Part shown: positions 15,110 through 25,800 of the stretch, piece after piece
Numbering within the stretch: position 1 is the first letter of the stretch
How the letters are laid out: every line of letters begins with the position of its first letter
Assembly: GCA_964407285.1 (NCBI GenBank)
Contig: CAYOVG010000012.1
Span: 1-44,315, forward strand
Length of the DNA: 44,315 nt
Reading direction: 5' to 3'
Source: CAYOVG01 sp964407285
Lineage (GTDB): Bacteria; Desulfobacterota; Syntrophobacteria; Syntrophobacterales; Syntrophobacteraceae
Program-made: the position numbers and the translations under genes
The notes under the pieces: model-generated
Database searches by the model: none
What the model saw: only the letters and a program-made list of their open reading frames with translations
What the model was told of the DNA's origin: nothing

Positions 15110-18100
15110 ATGCTGCCTGCTCTTCCGACGAGCTTCCGCGCTCGTTTGATCGTTCTTATACTCGCTACCGCGGCTCCCGTCTTCTTTTTGATGGTCTACG
15201 CCGGCCTGGAGGAACGAAGCCTGGCTGCCGTCGATGTCCAGGTGAACTTGCTCAGAATGGTCCGTATTATCGTCGACGGCCACGAACGCACGATAGACGC
15301 GGCCCATCAATTCCTGGCCGGTCTCTCGAGATTCCCGGAGGTGCGAGAGCGGGACGGGAAATCTTGCGCGGCGGTTTTCGCCGGTCTGCTGGAAAAGCAT
15401 CCCCAGTACACCAGCATGGGGGCGGCGGACATCGAAGGCAACGTGTATTGCAGCGCCCTGCCCACGCCGGAGCCGGTAAACGTCGCCCATCGGTCCTGGT
15501 TCAAGCGCGCGGCGACGGAAGGCTCCTTTGCCGTGGGCGACTTCCAGATAAGCGCAATCAGCGGCAAACCCGGATTGGGCTTCTGCTATCCCGTCATGGA
15601 TGAAGCCGGACGGGTTCGATCGGTGGTCTTTGCGATTCTCGACCTGGGCTGGTTCAACGAACTCGCGTCGAGGATCGAGTTGCCGGAAGGAGCGGTCCTC
15701 ACGGTGAGGGACCGCAACGGCACGATCCTCGTGCGGCATCCCGATCCCGAAAAATGGGTGGGCAAGTCGGTCCCGGATGCTCCCCTGACGAAGGAAATGC
15801 TCGCAAGGCAGGAATACGGGGACGGGACCGCCGAACTGCCCGGCGTCGACGGAGTGCGGCGCTACTATGCCTTTTCCCGGCTTTCCTCGCGGCCCGATTC
15901 CGGCCTGTTCATCAGCATGGGGATTCCCCGCGACCTTGCGCTCGGCCATGCGGAGAGGATTCTCAGGCGCAATCTGGCGGGGCTGACGATCGTCGCCGGA
16001 CTGGCGTTTCTTGCGGCGTGGATCGGCGGAAAGCTGTTTTATCTCCACCAGGTGAGAGCGCTCCAGGATGCCATCGGGCGCCTGTCCGGCGGCGACCTGT
16101 CCGCGCGGACGGAGCTTGCGCACAATCATGGCGAGCTTTCCCAGCTTGCCGGAGCGTTCAATGAGATGGCGGAGTCGGTCGAACAGCTCACCGGGCGGCT
16201 CCGCCAGGCCGAGGCCATGTACCGGACCCTGGTGGAACAGGTCCCGGCCGTGATATATGCCGCCAAACCCGGCGTCTCGGGGGAGATTATATACATCAGT
16301 CCGCAGATTCAGGATATCCTGGGTTTTACGCAGGAGGAATGGATGGCGGCTCCAGGGCTTTGGGCCGGGCGACTCCACGAGGAGGAACGTGAGAGGGTGT
16401 CGGCGGACATGCAACGCCGCCGAGCGGGCGCGGATTCGGAGAAGTTCAGCGCGGAGTACCGGCTCCTCGACCGCGAAGGGAAGGTGGTCTGGATTCATGA
16501 GGACGTCCTGTCCGTTCGGGACGGCAAAGGGGAAGTACTCCTCATCCAGGGGATGATGCGCGACATTACCGCGCGAAAGGAGGGAGAGCGGGCCCTTCGG
16601 GAGAGCGAGGCGAAGTTTCGTACGCTGATAGAGACGGCGCCGTCGGCCATCTTTATCCACGAAGGCAAGAGATTCACCTTCGCCAACCCGGCCGCGGAGG
16701 TCCTGACCGGCTACACCAGGCGGGAATTGATGGGAATGAACCCCTTCGACTTAGCCGTCGCCGATTCTCATGGTTTGCTCAGGGAGATCCAGGATGCGGT
16801 GCGGGCGGATTCGGCCATTCCCCAGCGGCATGAAATCGCCATCACCAGCAAGCATGGGCATGTGCGGTGGCTTGACCTGAGTGTGATTCCCATTCGGTTC
16901 GAAGGCCGGATCGCGGGTCTTACGACGGCCTTCGACATTACGGAGCGAAAGCGGGCCGAGGAGAAAGTCAGGAGCTTGAGCCGGCAAAACGAATTGATAC
17001 TCCAGGCGATGGGGGAGGGCATTTACGGTCTCGACACGAACGGCACGATCACGTTCATCAATCCGGCGGCGGCCCTGCTGACGGGATGGAGCGTCGATGA
17101 ACTGATCGGCCGGCGCAGCCATCCCGTTCTACACCATTCCTGGTTCGATGGGACGCCGTATCCGGAGGAGCTTTGTCCCGTATGCGCGACGCTTTCCGAC
17201 GGCATCAGCCGCCATGAGGAGGACGAGGTGTTTTGGCGCAAGGACGGGACCCGGTTTCCGGTGGAATATGCGGGGACTCCCATGAGAGACGAGGGGGGAG
17301 AGCTTGTGGGAGTGGTGGTCGTCTTCAGGGATATCTCGGAGAGGCGCCGGGCGGAGGAGGAGCGGTTGCGGCTGGCCACGGCCATCGAACAGTCGGCCGA
17401 GAGCATCATCATAACGGATGGCGCGGGCGCCCTTCAGTACGTCAATCCCGCTTTCGAGCGCATCACGGGGTACGCGAGGGAGGAAGTGATCGGCTGCCAC
17501 ACGCGCATACTCAAGAGCGGCAAGCACGACCGGGAGTTTTACAGATCCATCCGCACGGCGGTGCGGCGGGGGCAGGTGTGGAAAGGGCGGACGATCAACA
17601 AGAGAAAGGACGGCTCGTTGTTCGAAGTCGAGAGCACGATATCCCCCGTCCGGGACAGCGCGGGAAGCATAATCAACTACGTGGCGGTACAGCGTGATGT
17701 GACCCATGAGGCCGAACTGGAAAGGCAGCTGCGCCAGGCTCAGAAGATGGAGGCCATAGGAACCCTCGCCGGTGGTATCGCTCATGATTTCAACAATATA
17801 CTTAGCGCCATAACGGGGTATACGGAACTCGCCCTGGACGGCATACCGGAAGGGACGACGGCGAGAAGCGACCTGGGCCAGGTGCTGAAGGCCGGAGAAC
17901 GGGCCAGGAACCTGGTGAAGCAGATCCTGACCTTCAGCAGGCAGAGCGAGCAGGAACGGCGGCCCACGGAAATCGGGCGCATCGTCAAGGAGGCGTTGAA
18001 GCTCCTGAGGGCGTCGTTGCCGTCCACGATAGAAATCCGGCAGAGTATCGCGGTGACGCCCGGACAGGACGTTTCCCTGGCGGACCCGACCCAGATCCAC

Positions 18101-18910
18101 CAGGTGCTGATGAATCTGTGCACCAATGCGGCGCATGCCATGAGAGACGCGGGGGGCCTGCTGAGCGTGCGTCTCGAGAGCATCGAAACGGGAGTGGAGG
18201 ATGGGGTTCCGGAGTTGAACGGACGGCGTCCGAATGTGCTGCCGGGGGCATATTTAATGTTGACCGTGAGTGATACGGGGCACGGCATAGAGCCGGCTCT
18301 GCTCGATCGCATTTTCGATCCCTTTTTCACCACCAAGGGGCCGGGCGAAGGCACTGGAATGGGGCTCGCGGTCGTCCATGGGATCGTGAAGAGCCACGGA
18401 GGGGCAATTTCCGTCTCCAGCGACATGGAAAAGGGGACCACTTTCGGCGTGTTTCTCCCCAGGGTGATCAGCGCCGAGAGGCAGGGGGAAGCGCTCCACG
18501 CCCGGGTTCCGCTGCCGAGGGGAACCGAGAGGATTCTCTTCGTGGACGATGAGGAACCGCTGGTGGAGATGGGGAGGGAGAGGCTGAAACGGCTCGGGTA
18601 CTCGGTTGTTACCAGCACGAGCAGTCTGCATGCCCTGGAGATGTTCCGCGCGGACCCGGACGCGTTCGACCTGGTCATTACCGACCAGACCATGCCGCAT
18701 CTGACCGGTGTGGAGCTCGCCAGAGCCATGATGACCATAAAGCCCACTCTGCCCGTGATTCTATGCACGGGGTACAGCGAATCCATCACGCCGGAGAGCG
18801 CAAAAGCCGCCGGTATTTGTGAATTTCTCATGAAACCGATTATACTTCCGGAAATCGCCCGCACCATACGCGATGTTCTGGACCGCGGAGAGAAAAGCGC
18901 TTCCGCGTGA
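15110..18910 (+). CDS. Multi-PAS hybrid sensor histidine kinase
   Basis: This 1266-residue membrane sensor has a first span at about 10-30, a double-Cache-like periplasmic domain at about 35-285, a second span at about 287-310, HAMP at about 312-362, and four successive PAS/PAC modules (about 370-490, 500-622, 628-750, 755-875). A HisKA domain follows with phosphoacceptor His892 (GGIAHDFNNIL), then an HATPase domain (N-box LMNLCTNAAHAM, G boxes VSDTGHGI and GEGTGMGLAVVHGI) and a C-terminal receiver with Asp1192 (VITDQTMP). The third PAS has an HEEDEVFWRKDG-type region. AAGGAT precedes the ATG. The signal and output partner are unknown. A small exported protein follows 13 bases later. Confidence 0.95.
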   Translation: MLPALPTSFRARLIVLILATAAPVFFLMVYAGLEERSLAAVDVQVNLLRMVRIIVDGHERTIDAAHQFLAGLSRFPEVRERDGKSCAAVFAGLLEKHPQYTSMGAADIEGNVYCSALPTPEPVNVAHRSWFKRAATEGSFAVGDFQISAISGKPGLGFCYPVMDEAGRVRSVVFAILDLGWFNELASRIELPEGAVLTVRDRNGTILVRHPDPEKWVGKSVPDAPLTKEMLARQEYGDGTAELPGVDGVRRYYAFSRLSSRPDSGLFISMGIPRDLALGHAERILRRNLAGLTIVAGLAFLAAWIGGKLFYLHQVRALQDAIGRLSGGDLSARTELAHNHGELSQLAGAFNEMAESVEQLTGRLRQAEAMYRTLVEQVPAVIYAAKPGVSGEIIYISPQIQDILGFTQEEWMAAPGLWAGRLHEEERERVSADMQRRRAGADSEKFSAEYRLLDREGKVVWIHEDVLSVRDGKGEVLLIQGMMRDITARKEGERALRESEAKFRTLIETAPSAIFIHEGKRFTFANPAAEVLTGYTRRELMGMNPFDLAVADSHGLLREIQDAVRADSAIPQRHEIAITSKHGHVRWLDLSVIPIRFEGRIAGLTTAFDITERKRAEEKVRSLSRQNELILQAMGEGIYGLDTNGTITFINPAAALLTGWSVDELIGRRSHPVLHHSWFDGTPYPEELCPVCATLSDGISRHEEDEVFWRKDGTRFPVEYAGTPMRDEGGELVGVVVVFRDISERRRAEEERLRLATAIEQSAESIIITDGAGALQYVNPAFERITGYAREEVIGCHTRILKSGKHDREFYRSIRTAVRRGQVWKGRTINKRKDGSLFEVESTISPVRDSAGSIINYVAVQRDVTHEAELERQLRQAQKMEAIGTLAGGIAHDFNNILSAITGYTELALDGIPEGTTARSDLGQVLKAGERARNLVKQILTFSRQSEQERRPTEIGRIVKEALKLLRASLPSTIEIRQSIAVTPGQDVSLADPTQIHQVLMNLCTNAAHAMRDAGGLLSVRLESIETGVEDGVPELNGRRPNVLPGAYLMLTVSDTGHGIEPALLDRIFDPFFTTKGPGEGTGMGLAVVHGIVKSHGGAISVSSDMEKGTTFGVFLPRVISAERQGEALHARVPLPRGTERILFVDDEEPLVEMGRERLKRLGYSVVTSTSSLHALEMFRADPDAFDLVITDQTMPHLTGVELARAMMTIKPTLPVILCTGYSESITPESAKAAGICEFLMKPIILPEIARTIRDVLDRGEKSASA

Positions 18911-18923
18911 GAGGAGAAAGCCG

Positions 18924-19490
18924 ATGCGCCGTCACAGCCGTATTCTTGTGTTCATGATACTTGTCTCTATAGTTTTCTACTGCTTCTCTCCTGCTCCGGC
19001 GGCTCGGGGGCCGGGACCGCAAGGCGCGGGCGGCGGCGCCGGGAGCGAAACCGAGCAATTCGACACGAGCAAGGAACGAATCGGCGAGCTTCGCCTCGGC
19101 ATGCCGGAGAAGGACATTGCCGGGAGCATTCCCTGCAAGCAGCCGAAGAAGGGTAAGGAGATCTTTGAAGGGGCGACCGGGGAGTACGTCCGGACGTGGA
19201 AGTATCCCGAGTGCGGCATTGAGCTGAAACTGGGCTCGGAGCGCAAGGGCGGCGGGAAGAAGATCGAGTCGATCACCGTTACGCCCCCTGCCGATCTCGC
19301 AACCGGCCGGGGGATTCGCATCGGGAGCACGGAAGGCGAGGTCGTCAAAGCCTACGGACGATACCGGGACCGGGATGGCGACACGGTGAAGGGCGAAAAG
19401 TTCGTTGCGGGTTCCATCTACGACGGACTGATCTTCGATATCAAGGACGGCAAGGTGTCCGGAATCTTTCTCGGAGCGGCGGCGGAGTAG
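18924..19490 (+). CDS. Small exported protein of unknown function
   Basis: This 188-residue protein has a signal peptide (MRRHSRILVFMILVSIVFY, cleavage probably near residue 27, APAARG), then a Gly-rich linker and a compact domain. It contains two related stretches, LRLGMPEKDIAGSI and IRIGSTEGEVVKAYG, reminiscent of the repeated beta-alpha units of BamE/SmpA-like folds. It has two Cys after cleavage (IPCK and PECG) that could form a disulfide. GAGGAGA precedes the ATG, which lies 13 bases after the hybrid-kinase stop, so the pair is probably an operon. The protein might be a periplasmic partner of the kinase; this is inference. Confidence 0.75.
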   Translation: MRRHSRILVFMILVSIVFYCFSPAPAARGPGPQGAGGGAGSETEQFDTSKERIGELRLGMPEKDIAGSIPCKQPKKGKEIFEGATGEYVRTWKYPECGIELKLGSERKGGGKKIESITVTPPADLATGRGIRIGSTEGEVVKAYGRYRDRDGDTVKGEKFVAGSIYDGLIFDIKDGKVSGIFLGAAAE

Positions 19491-19572
19491 CGGCGGATCA
19501 GCGGAGCAATGGAGCAAAGGAGCAAAGGTAGTCCCGGTCTCATGAATACATGGGGAGAAACATCTTCGGGCC

Positions 19573-19618
19573 GGCATTACCGCCCCGGCAAGGTTGAAAC
19601 CTTGGGCTGGTAATGTCG
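19573..19618. terminator. Long imperfect palindrome in the convergent region
   Basis: GGCATTACC...CAAGGTT (19573-19595) pairs, with few mismatches, with AACCTTG...GGTAATG (19598-19617). The element lies between the exported-protein gene and the convergent alpha-2-macroglobulin gene and is followed by a REP-like element. It is a plausible bidirectional terminator. The 402-base gap 19491-19892 otherwise holds only three tandem AGCAAAGG-type octamers (19505-19528). Confidence 0.4.
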
Positions 19619-19675
19619 TAGCCCGGCAGCCAATGCGAAATTACGGCATGGTTCAAAACAGGGTAACACGTCGGC

Positions 19676-19745
19676 GCCGGCCCCGCGAAAGCGGGGGCCG
19701 GCAAACCTTGTAAAGCCCGGATTTCCGCATGCGCGGGAGTGACGG
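19676..19745 (-). repeat. REP-like intergenic element, copy B
   Basis: Read on the minus strand it shows CCGTCACTCCCGCGCATGC, a spacer of about 30 bases, then GGCCCCCGCTTTCGCGG. This matches the copy at 40881-40950 over about 70 bases with scattered differences. It holds two short palindromes, GCGCATGCG-type and CCGC-TTTC-GCGG. Confidence 0.65.
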
Positions 19746-19892
19746 TGAGCCCTCTCGACGGCAAGTCCTCTCGAGTGTCACCACAAACACACGGCCTATG
19801 AATCACGCCTGAAATCAGGTAATGGAGGTCGTTTCCCGAGCCGCTCCGTCTTTTCTCCCTTACATGACGCCAATCCTTACGCGCCACCGCAA

Positions 19893-22800
19893 CTATTCGG
19901 CTGCGCCTCCCCGCGGCTGCTCCGCTACTCCCACCTTGAGCGTCATCGGCACGCCCTTTCCGAACACGTCGGGTTCGTACATCTGCTCGGCGCGAAGCGG
20001 CAGCACGGAGAATTCGCCCGGAGCGACCGCCTGCGCCGTGTAGGAAAGATGATACCGGCCGGGGGCGAGGACTTCCGAGTAGAAGCGGACCACGCTGTGG
20101 CGCAGTTCCTTGTGGTAGAAGCTCAAGCGCGAAGCGCCGTAGGCCGACCATTCCGCGGAACTGTGGAATCGCGAGCCTTCGGGATAATCGACGTCGTCCG
20201 CCTCACCGGCGGCCACGGCCGATGCGGTGGCGAGTTCCCTGTTCACGGGCTCCAGGCCGCCCGGCACCGGGTCTTCCACCACCACGAAGTAACGCTCGGC
20301 GGGCACGGACACGAAGAGGTCCACCCGCACCAGTTCCCCTGTCCTGATCTCGGCGGGATTTTGCAGCAGCACCCTCTCGTCGCCGCGCTTCACGCTGTAT
20401 TCCCGGTGCGCCTCAATCCCTGCGTTGACCGGTTCCGTCTTGAACCGAGCCGGAGAATAGGTCAGGGTGACGTCGTAATAGACGCGCCCCTCGCCCGTGC
20501 GCTGGATCTTCGCCTGCGCCTTGCGCCCGACGTCTCCCGGCTCGATCGGATGTTCGAACCTGACGGACGGGTCCGTGAAGGCGGTAAAGCGCGCCTGTCC
20601 CAGGGACTCGGCGTCGAGCGACGCCCGGACGGTCAAGTCCGGCTGCTTCGACTCGTAAACCCCGGCGAAATCGATGATTCCCTTCAAAGCGAACAGGTTT
20701 TCCTGGGTGGATGCCCAGTGGGTCAGGCCCTTGCGGCCCTGCGCCAGAGAGCGCATCAGGCGGAAGGGTATGTCTCCAAGAGTGCTTTTTGATGCGGGAT
20801 TGGCGGCTTCGAAGGCCAGCAGCCCGCTCAGGATCGCCCCGTTGTCCCTCATCGGCGACGAGAGGAGAACCTTGTAGGCCGTATCCAGCTTTTCGGTGAA
20901 AACGAGCATGCCGCTGCTCTGGTCGGCATGGGACAGCACATTCTTGAGGATGTCCTGTTGCGCCTTCGCCGTGCCCGGAAAGCGCAGCAGCGCCCTCAGG
21001 TAGTGGATCTTGCCGAAAAGATTCATTTGCGGAACATGCGTGGCGTACCGGTCAATATCCTCCTTGGCGATTTTTCCGGCATCCGCAAGGGCCGCCAGGG
21101 TCACCGCCCGCACCGTCGAGAGCATTCCGGCCGTGTAGAATTCCGGACTCTTGTCCTGGCGCAGAAGTTTTTGCAGGTAGTCGTGCAACGGGTCCTCGAC
21201 ATTTTTCGGGACAGTGTAGCCGCACTCGCGCAGCCAGTTGAACGCCATCGCCGTGAACGCGCTCAAGTAGGGGGATGCGTACTCGTCTTGAGGGACGAAG
21301 TACGCCATCCCTCCGTTCGGGGCCTGAAATTCGGTTGCGACCGCCAGGATTTTCGCGGGCAGTTCGGCGCTTTCCGGCCAGGAAAAGGATTTTCCCATGT
21401 GCTGTTGGAGCTTCTGGTAAAAAGCGGCCGCAACGGCCCGCGTGAGCTTTTGCTCCCAGCAGGCGAGAGGATATTCGCGCAGGTAGCGGAACGCCCCCTC
21501 CAGGTCCCCAATGACGCTGGGAGACGCGCCGATGGCGAGCGTCCCCGTGTCGGGCCGCATGTCGTCCGGGAAGACGACGGGCTGGACGACTTCCGCTCCA
21601 TCCGTGGTCCCGTAAACCGCGGCGGTCTCCATGGACCGGCGCTTCAGAGCCTCGAGCGTCTGCCGGAGGGAGTCTTTGTCCTGCTGGTCCCCGGCCCGCA
21701 CGGTGAACACGATTTCGCCGGGACCCGCGGCCTTCACCGGCATCCGCACCGTGATCCGTTTGTAGGGGTCGGCAGCGATCCGGCGCGTCATCTTGACTGC
21801 CGGTTCGCCTTTGCCCGCCTCCGCGGGCGCTCCCGCCCCGCCTGCCCCGCCTGACGCACCGGCCTCGCCGGCGCCTTCCTTCTCCACCGCGCCCGCGGCT
21901 TCCACGGTCACATCCAGGGTTCTGGCCGCATCCGTTCGATTCATAACGGTGAACCCGGCTTCGAAGCTGTCGCCTTCCATCACCTGGTTGGGGAGGATGG
22001 GCCGGATCTCGGTGAGCTTGTTCACCTTGAATACGGTTTCACCCAGCCCCATGCGGTCTTCCTTCGTGACTCCCATGGCCAGCACCCGCCAGCCGGTCAG
22101 GTTGTCGGGGGCTTCGAACTGAATCCTCGCCTTCCCGTCGCCGTCCACGGGAATCGACGGGTTCCAGTAGCTCACGAACTTGAAGACCGAGCGCATGCCG
22201 AGGTCCGGGCCTCCGCCGCCTCCCGGATTGGCTCCCTTCGTCTCGATTTTCTCCCTGCCGATGAGGTGCATCAGGATGTTGTAGTTCACGACGTCCAGGT
22301 CCTCCAGGTGGTAGAAACCCTCGTACGGATCGAACGCCTTTCTTCCCTGCTGTAGGAGGTCGAAGACGGAGTCGTCCAGCACCGCGACCGCCAGTTCGAT
22401 GGGGGGCGCGGTCTCGCCTTCCGCAAGCTGCTTCGGACGGGCCTCGATGTTCACCACGACGGTATCCCGGGGTCTGTACTCCTCCTTTTCCGCCCTGGCC
22501 GTAATGCTGAGTTCCTTGTACGAGTCCTCGACGGGCATGACGGCGTAACCGACGGCGTAGGTGGGCTTGCCGAGGTCATCGCCTTCCGGTCCGACGGGCT
22601 TGTCCACCCTCGGCGACACTACCAGGACCGAGAAGTAGAAACCGGGCAGATAATCCGGCTGAACGGGCACTTCAACGACTTCCGTAGCGGTCGGGAGGAC
22701 CTTCACCCAGCTTTGGATGACCCCGATCCGCTCGACCGTAATGAGCGCCTGTGCTCCGGGAAAGGGGTTCCGGACCAGGAACCGGGCGGTATCTCCCACC

Positions 22801-25800
22801 TGGTATTTCTCCTTTTCCGGGTCGATCCGCATCACATTGCCGGGGGTGGTTTCCCAGACGACGTTGCTCTTGCCCGTAACGTAGCGCCTGATCCGCGTCT
22901 TGTGTATCCTGCCCGCCGTATCCGTGATCGAGGCCGTGATCCTGTATCGGCCCGCGTTCTTCGGAGTGAAGTCGAAGGCGACGGGATCGGCCGCGGAAGC
23001 CAGATCGAAGCTCCCCTCCTCGATCCATTCGGTGGAGTACTGGGTCAGGTACGCACGGCCGGGACCTTTCACCTTGGCCGCCACCCGCTTCTCCCATTCC
23101 ACTTTCACGTTGACGGGCGTTGCGGGAGTGATATTTCCCTGCTGATCCACAACCAGGACGGATGCTTTGGAGGGTTTGCCTTCCTGGAGAATCCAGTCGC
23201 TCTGCATGAGCCCCACGTAGCGGTCGCGCCCGGCGTAGGCGGCGGACGCCCTGTTGGCCACATCTTTCCCGCGGTCGTCGCGCACGTTGCTCTCCACGGT
23301 CATACGGCCGTGGAGGACCTGCGAGGACGGCAGTTGGAAATCGGTTTCAAGCACTCCCTTGTCGTCGAGTTTCCCTTCGGTTTCGAAGATCGTCAGGCTG
23401 TCGGACGGTTCCTGGTCATCTCCCCCGCTGTCGTTGCTGGTCCATTCGAGGGTGTCGAACCGGAAATCCCTCGCCTTGGGATCTTGCGGCGTGAGCGGTT
23501 GAGCTGTCGCAATGGCGACGATCCGGACATCGGCTTCCGCGAACGGACCGCCCGCGTGGAGTTTCGCCTCGGTCACGACTTTGACCCGGTCCCCCACGGT
23601 GAACAGGGAGCCGTTGAGGTCCGTGGTTACTTTGAACGGCGAAGGGGTGAAGTCGCTCACCAGCACCCGCATGGGTTCCCAGACCCTATCGGAGAAGGAT
23701 GACGACAGTTCGAACAGGTACCATCCCACCGCTCCATTGGATGGGATGGTGAATTCGCCGTCGTATGCTCCGAAGTCGGAGAGGCTGATCTGTTCGACTT
23801 CGTGGACGACCTTGTCCATGGGATCGGTGACCTTGAGGGTGTACCCGGTTTGGGGGGCCGGAACGAAATGGAGGTTGCCCTGGTCGCGGACATAGATCTT
23901 GAACTGCACCGTATCGCCCACTTTGTAGATCCCCTGGGCCGTGGCTCCCCAGGTCCGAATGTGGCCGTGTTCGGATTCCCGTACAATCGGCAGATACTCC
24001 CTGCTGCTCCCTTCCGTATCGATGCGGAACTCGGTGTCGAGAGGGACCAGGGCCATGTCGGCGTCCTTGCGGCAGCGTACGATGAGCCTCGGCTTATCGG
24101 GATCGTAAGTGTCCATCAGATCCAGTTTGGGGTCGAGTTGGGCGCTGCCTGCCAGGGACGCCAGCCCGTCGCCGCCGGTCCGGGCATGGGAGAGGACTTT
24201 GGGACTATCGGTGAATCCCTTCATGGCGTCCTGGTAAATATCCACATCCACGTCAGGGACCGGTTGCCCGGTCTTCAGGTCCGTGACCCATACGACCGTG
24301 TTGTGGTGCCCCAGCTTCACGTGGACCTGAAAGGGCGTGACCTGGGCAAAGAACCATGCGTCTTCCGATTCGTCTCCATCCCTGTCCGGCATCTCGGGGA
24401 AGGCGCTTCGGCGGTGCGTGACGCGCCCGATCAGCGCCCCCGACTCCTTCGGAAGAAGTTTGCGCACTCCCATCGGGACCACCTGGGGCACATCCTCCTT
24501 CACGGGTACCTGCAGGGTTTCGGTGCGGGGCGGCGTAACGCCCTCGGCGGTGACGGAGGAATAGGAAAAATCGATGCCTGTGATGTTGGTTGCGACGAGG
24601 GGTAAGTCGGTATCGAGTCCTTTTTCCAGCACTGCCGATCTCGAGTAGATGTCCATGGCCGGCAGACGGTGGTCCATGGCGAAAGTCGAATCGATAACAT
24701 TGGCCAGGGGGCGGCCGAACGCATCCTTCATTTCCCCCTGCGCGGCCCGCACATGGTACCGGCTCCAGGGTTTGAAGACCTCGCTGGGGAGATATATGCC
24801 GTATGTCTCGCCTTTCTTGTGAGGACCCGAAATGCTCGATTCGGCGTTTGCATCCTCCCAGGGATCATAGTCGGGGAGTCCTTCTCCCATGGGAGGAGTG
24901 AAGCTGATCGCCTCCTGGAACCCCGTGTCCGCGGGGGGGGCCGTGAAGCGCAGGGTGACGGAGCCGGACGGATTGCACCTGTGGTCATCCGGCACGGGGG
25001 CTCCGAGGGGGTAGAAAATGTCCTTCCCGTTGTTCGCGCGGCATTCCACGCCGATGAACCGAAATTCCGGAAATGTCTGAAATTCGACCAGGATGCGATT
25101 TTCCGCGCCCGGTTCGGGTCCTACCGTGGATACGATTCCCGGCTCCACATGGAGTCTTACGCCCTTGTTGGCGGGAAGGTCATTCACGGGGCTTACGATC
25201 CAGTGTCTCTTGCGCGTGCCTTCGTCGGCCTTTGCATAGGATGGATTTTGTTCTATCCTGGCGGGGATCCGTTTGCCGTCGGCGACCGTGAAAAACAGGC
25301 GCTGCGCCAGAGATTTTTCCTGCACGGGCTGGTTGAGGTCGAGAACGATCCGAGGCATGACCGGCGAAAGCCATTCCTTGAACCACGGACTGGAGGAGAC
25401 TCGGGGGCGTTCGGTGGTGAACGTGTGGGTTACGGGTTCCTTGAGCCCTTCTCCTTCCATCGATTTAAATCCGGTTCCGACCTTGACGGCATACCGGGTC
25501 GCGGGGCGAAGGGCATCCTTTTCGTCGAGTTGGCAGGCGAGAGTGGAGGGATTCAGCCATCGCCACCGGCATTGCAGCTTCGGTTCGATGGTTATGGGGA
25601 TTTCGGATGCCTGCCGCTCCATCCGCCCCAGGGGGACCATGGGGCGGTTGAACTCGAAAACGACCTGCCGGCCCGCCGGAACATCGGCGCCGGCCGGCGT
25701 GATGCGGGAAACCTTGAGGGGGTCGCCCGCGGCGGGCTTCTTGGCCGGGTTGCCTTGCGCTCCCGCGCATGGGGATGCGGACAGGAGGAGGACGAGGAGG

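Noticed and set aside
19505..19528. Three tandem AGCAAAGG-type octamers
   Set aside because: Too short and too simple to interpret. Noted only inside the intergenic description.
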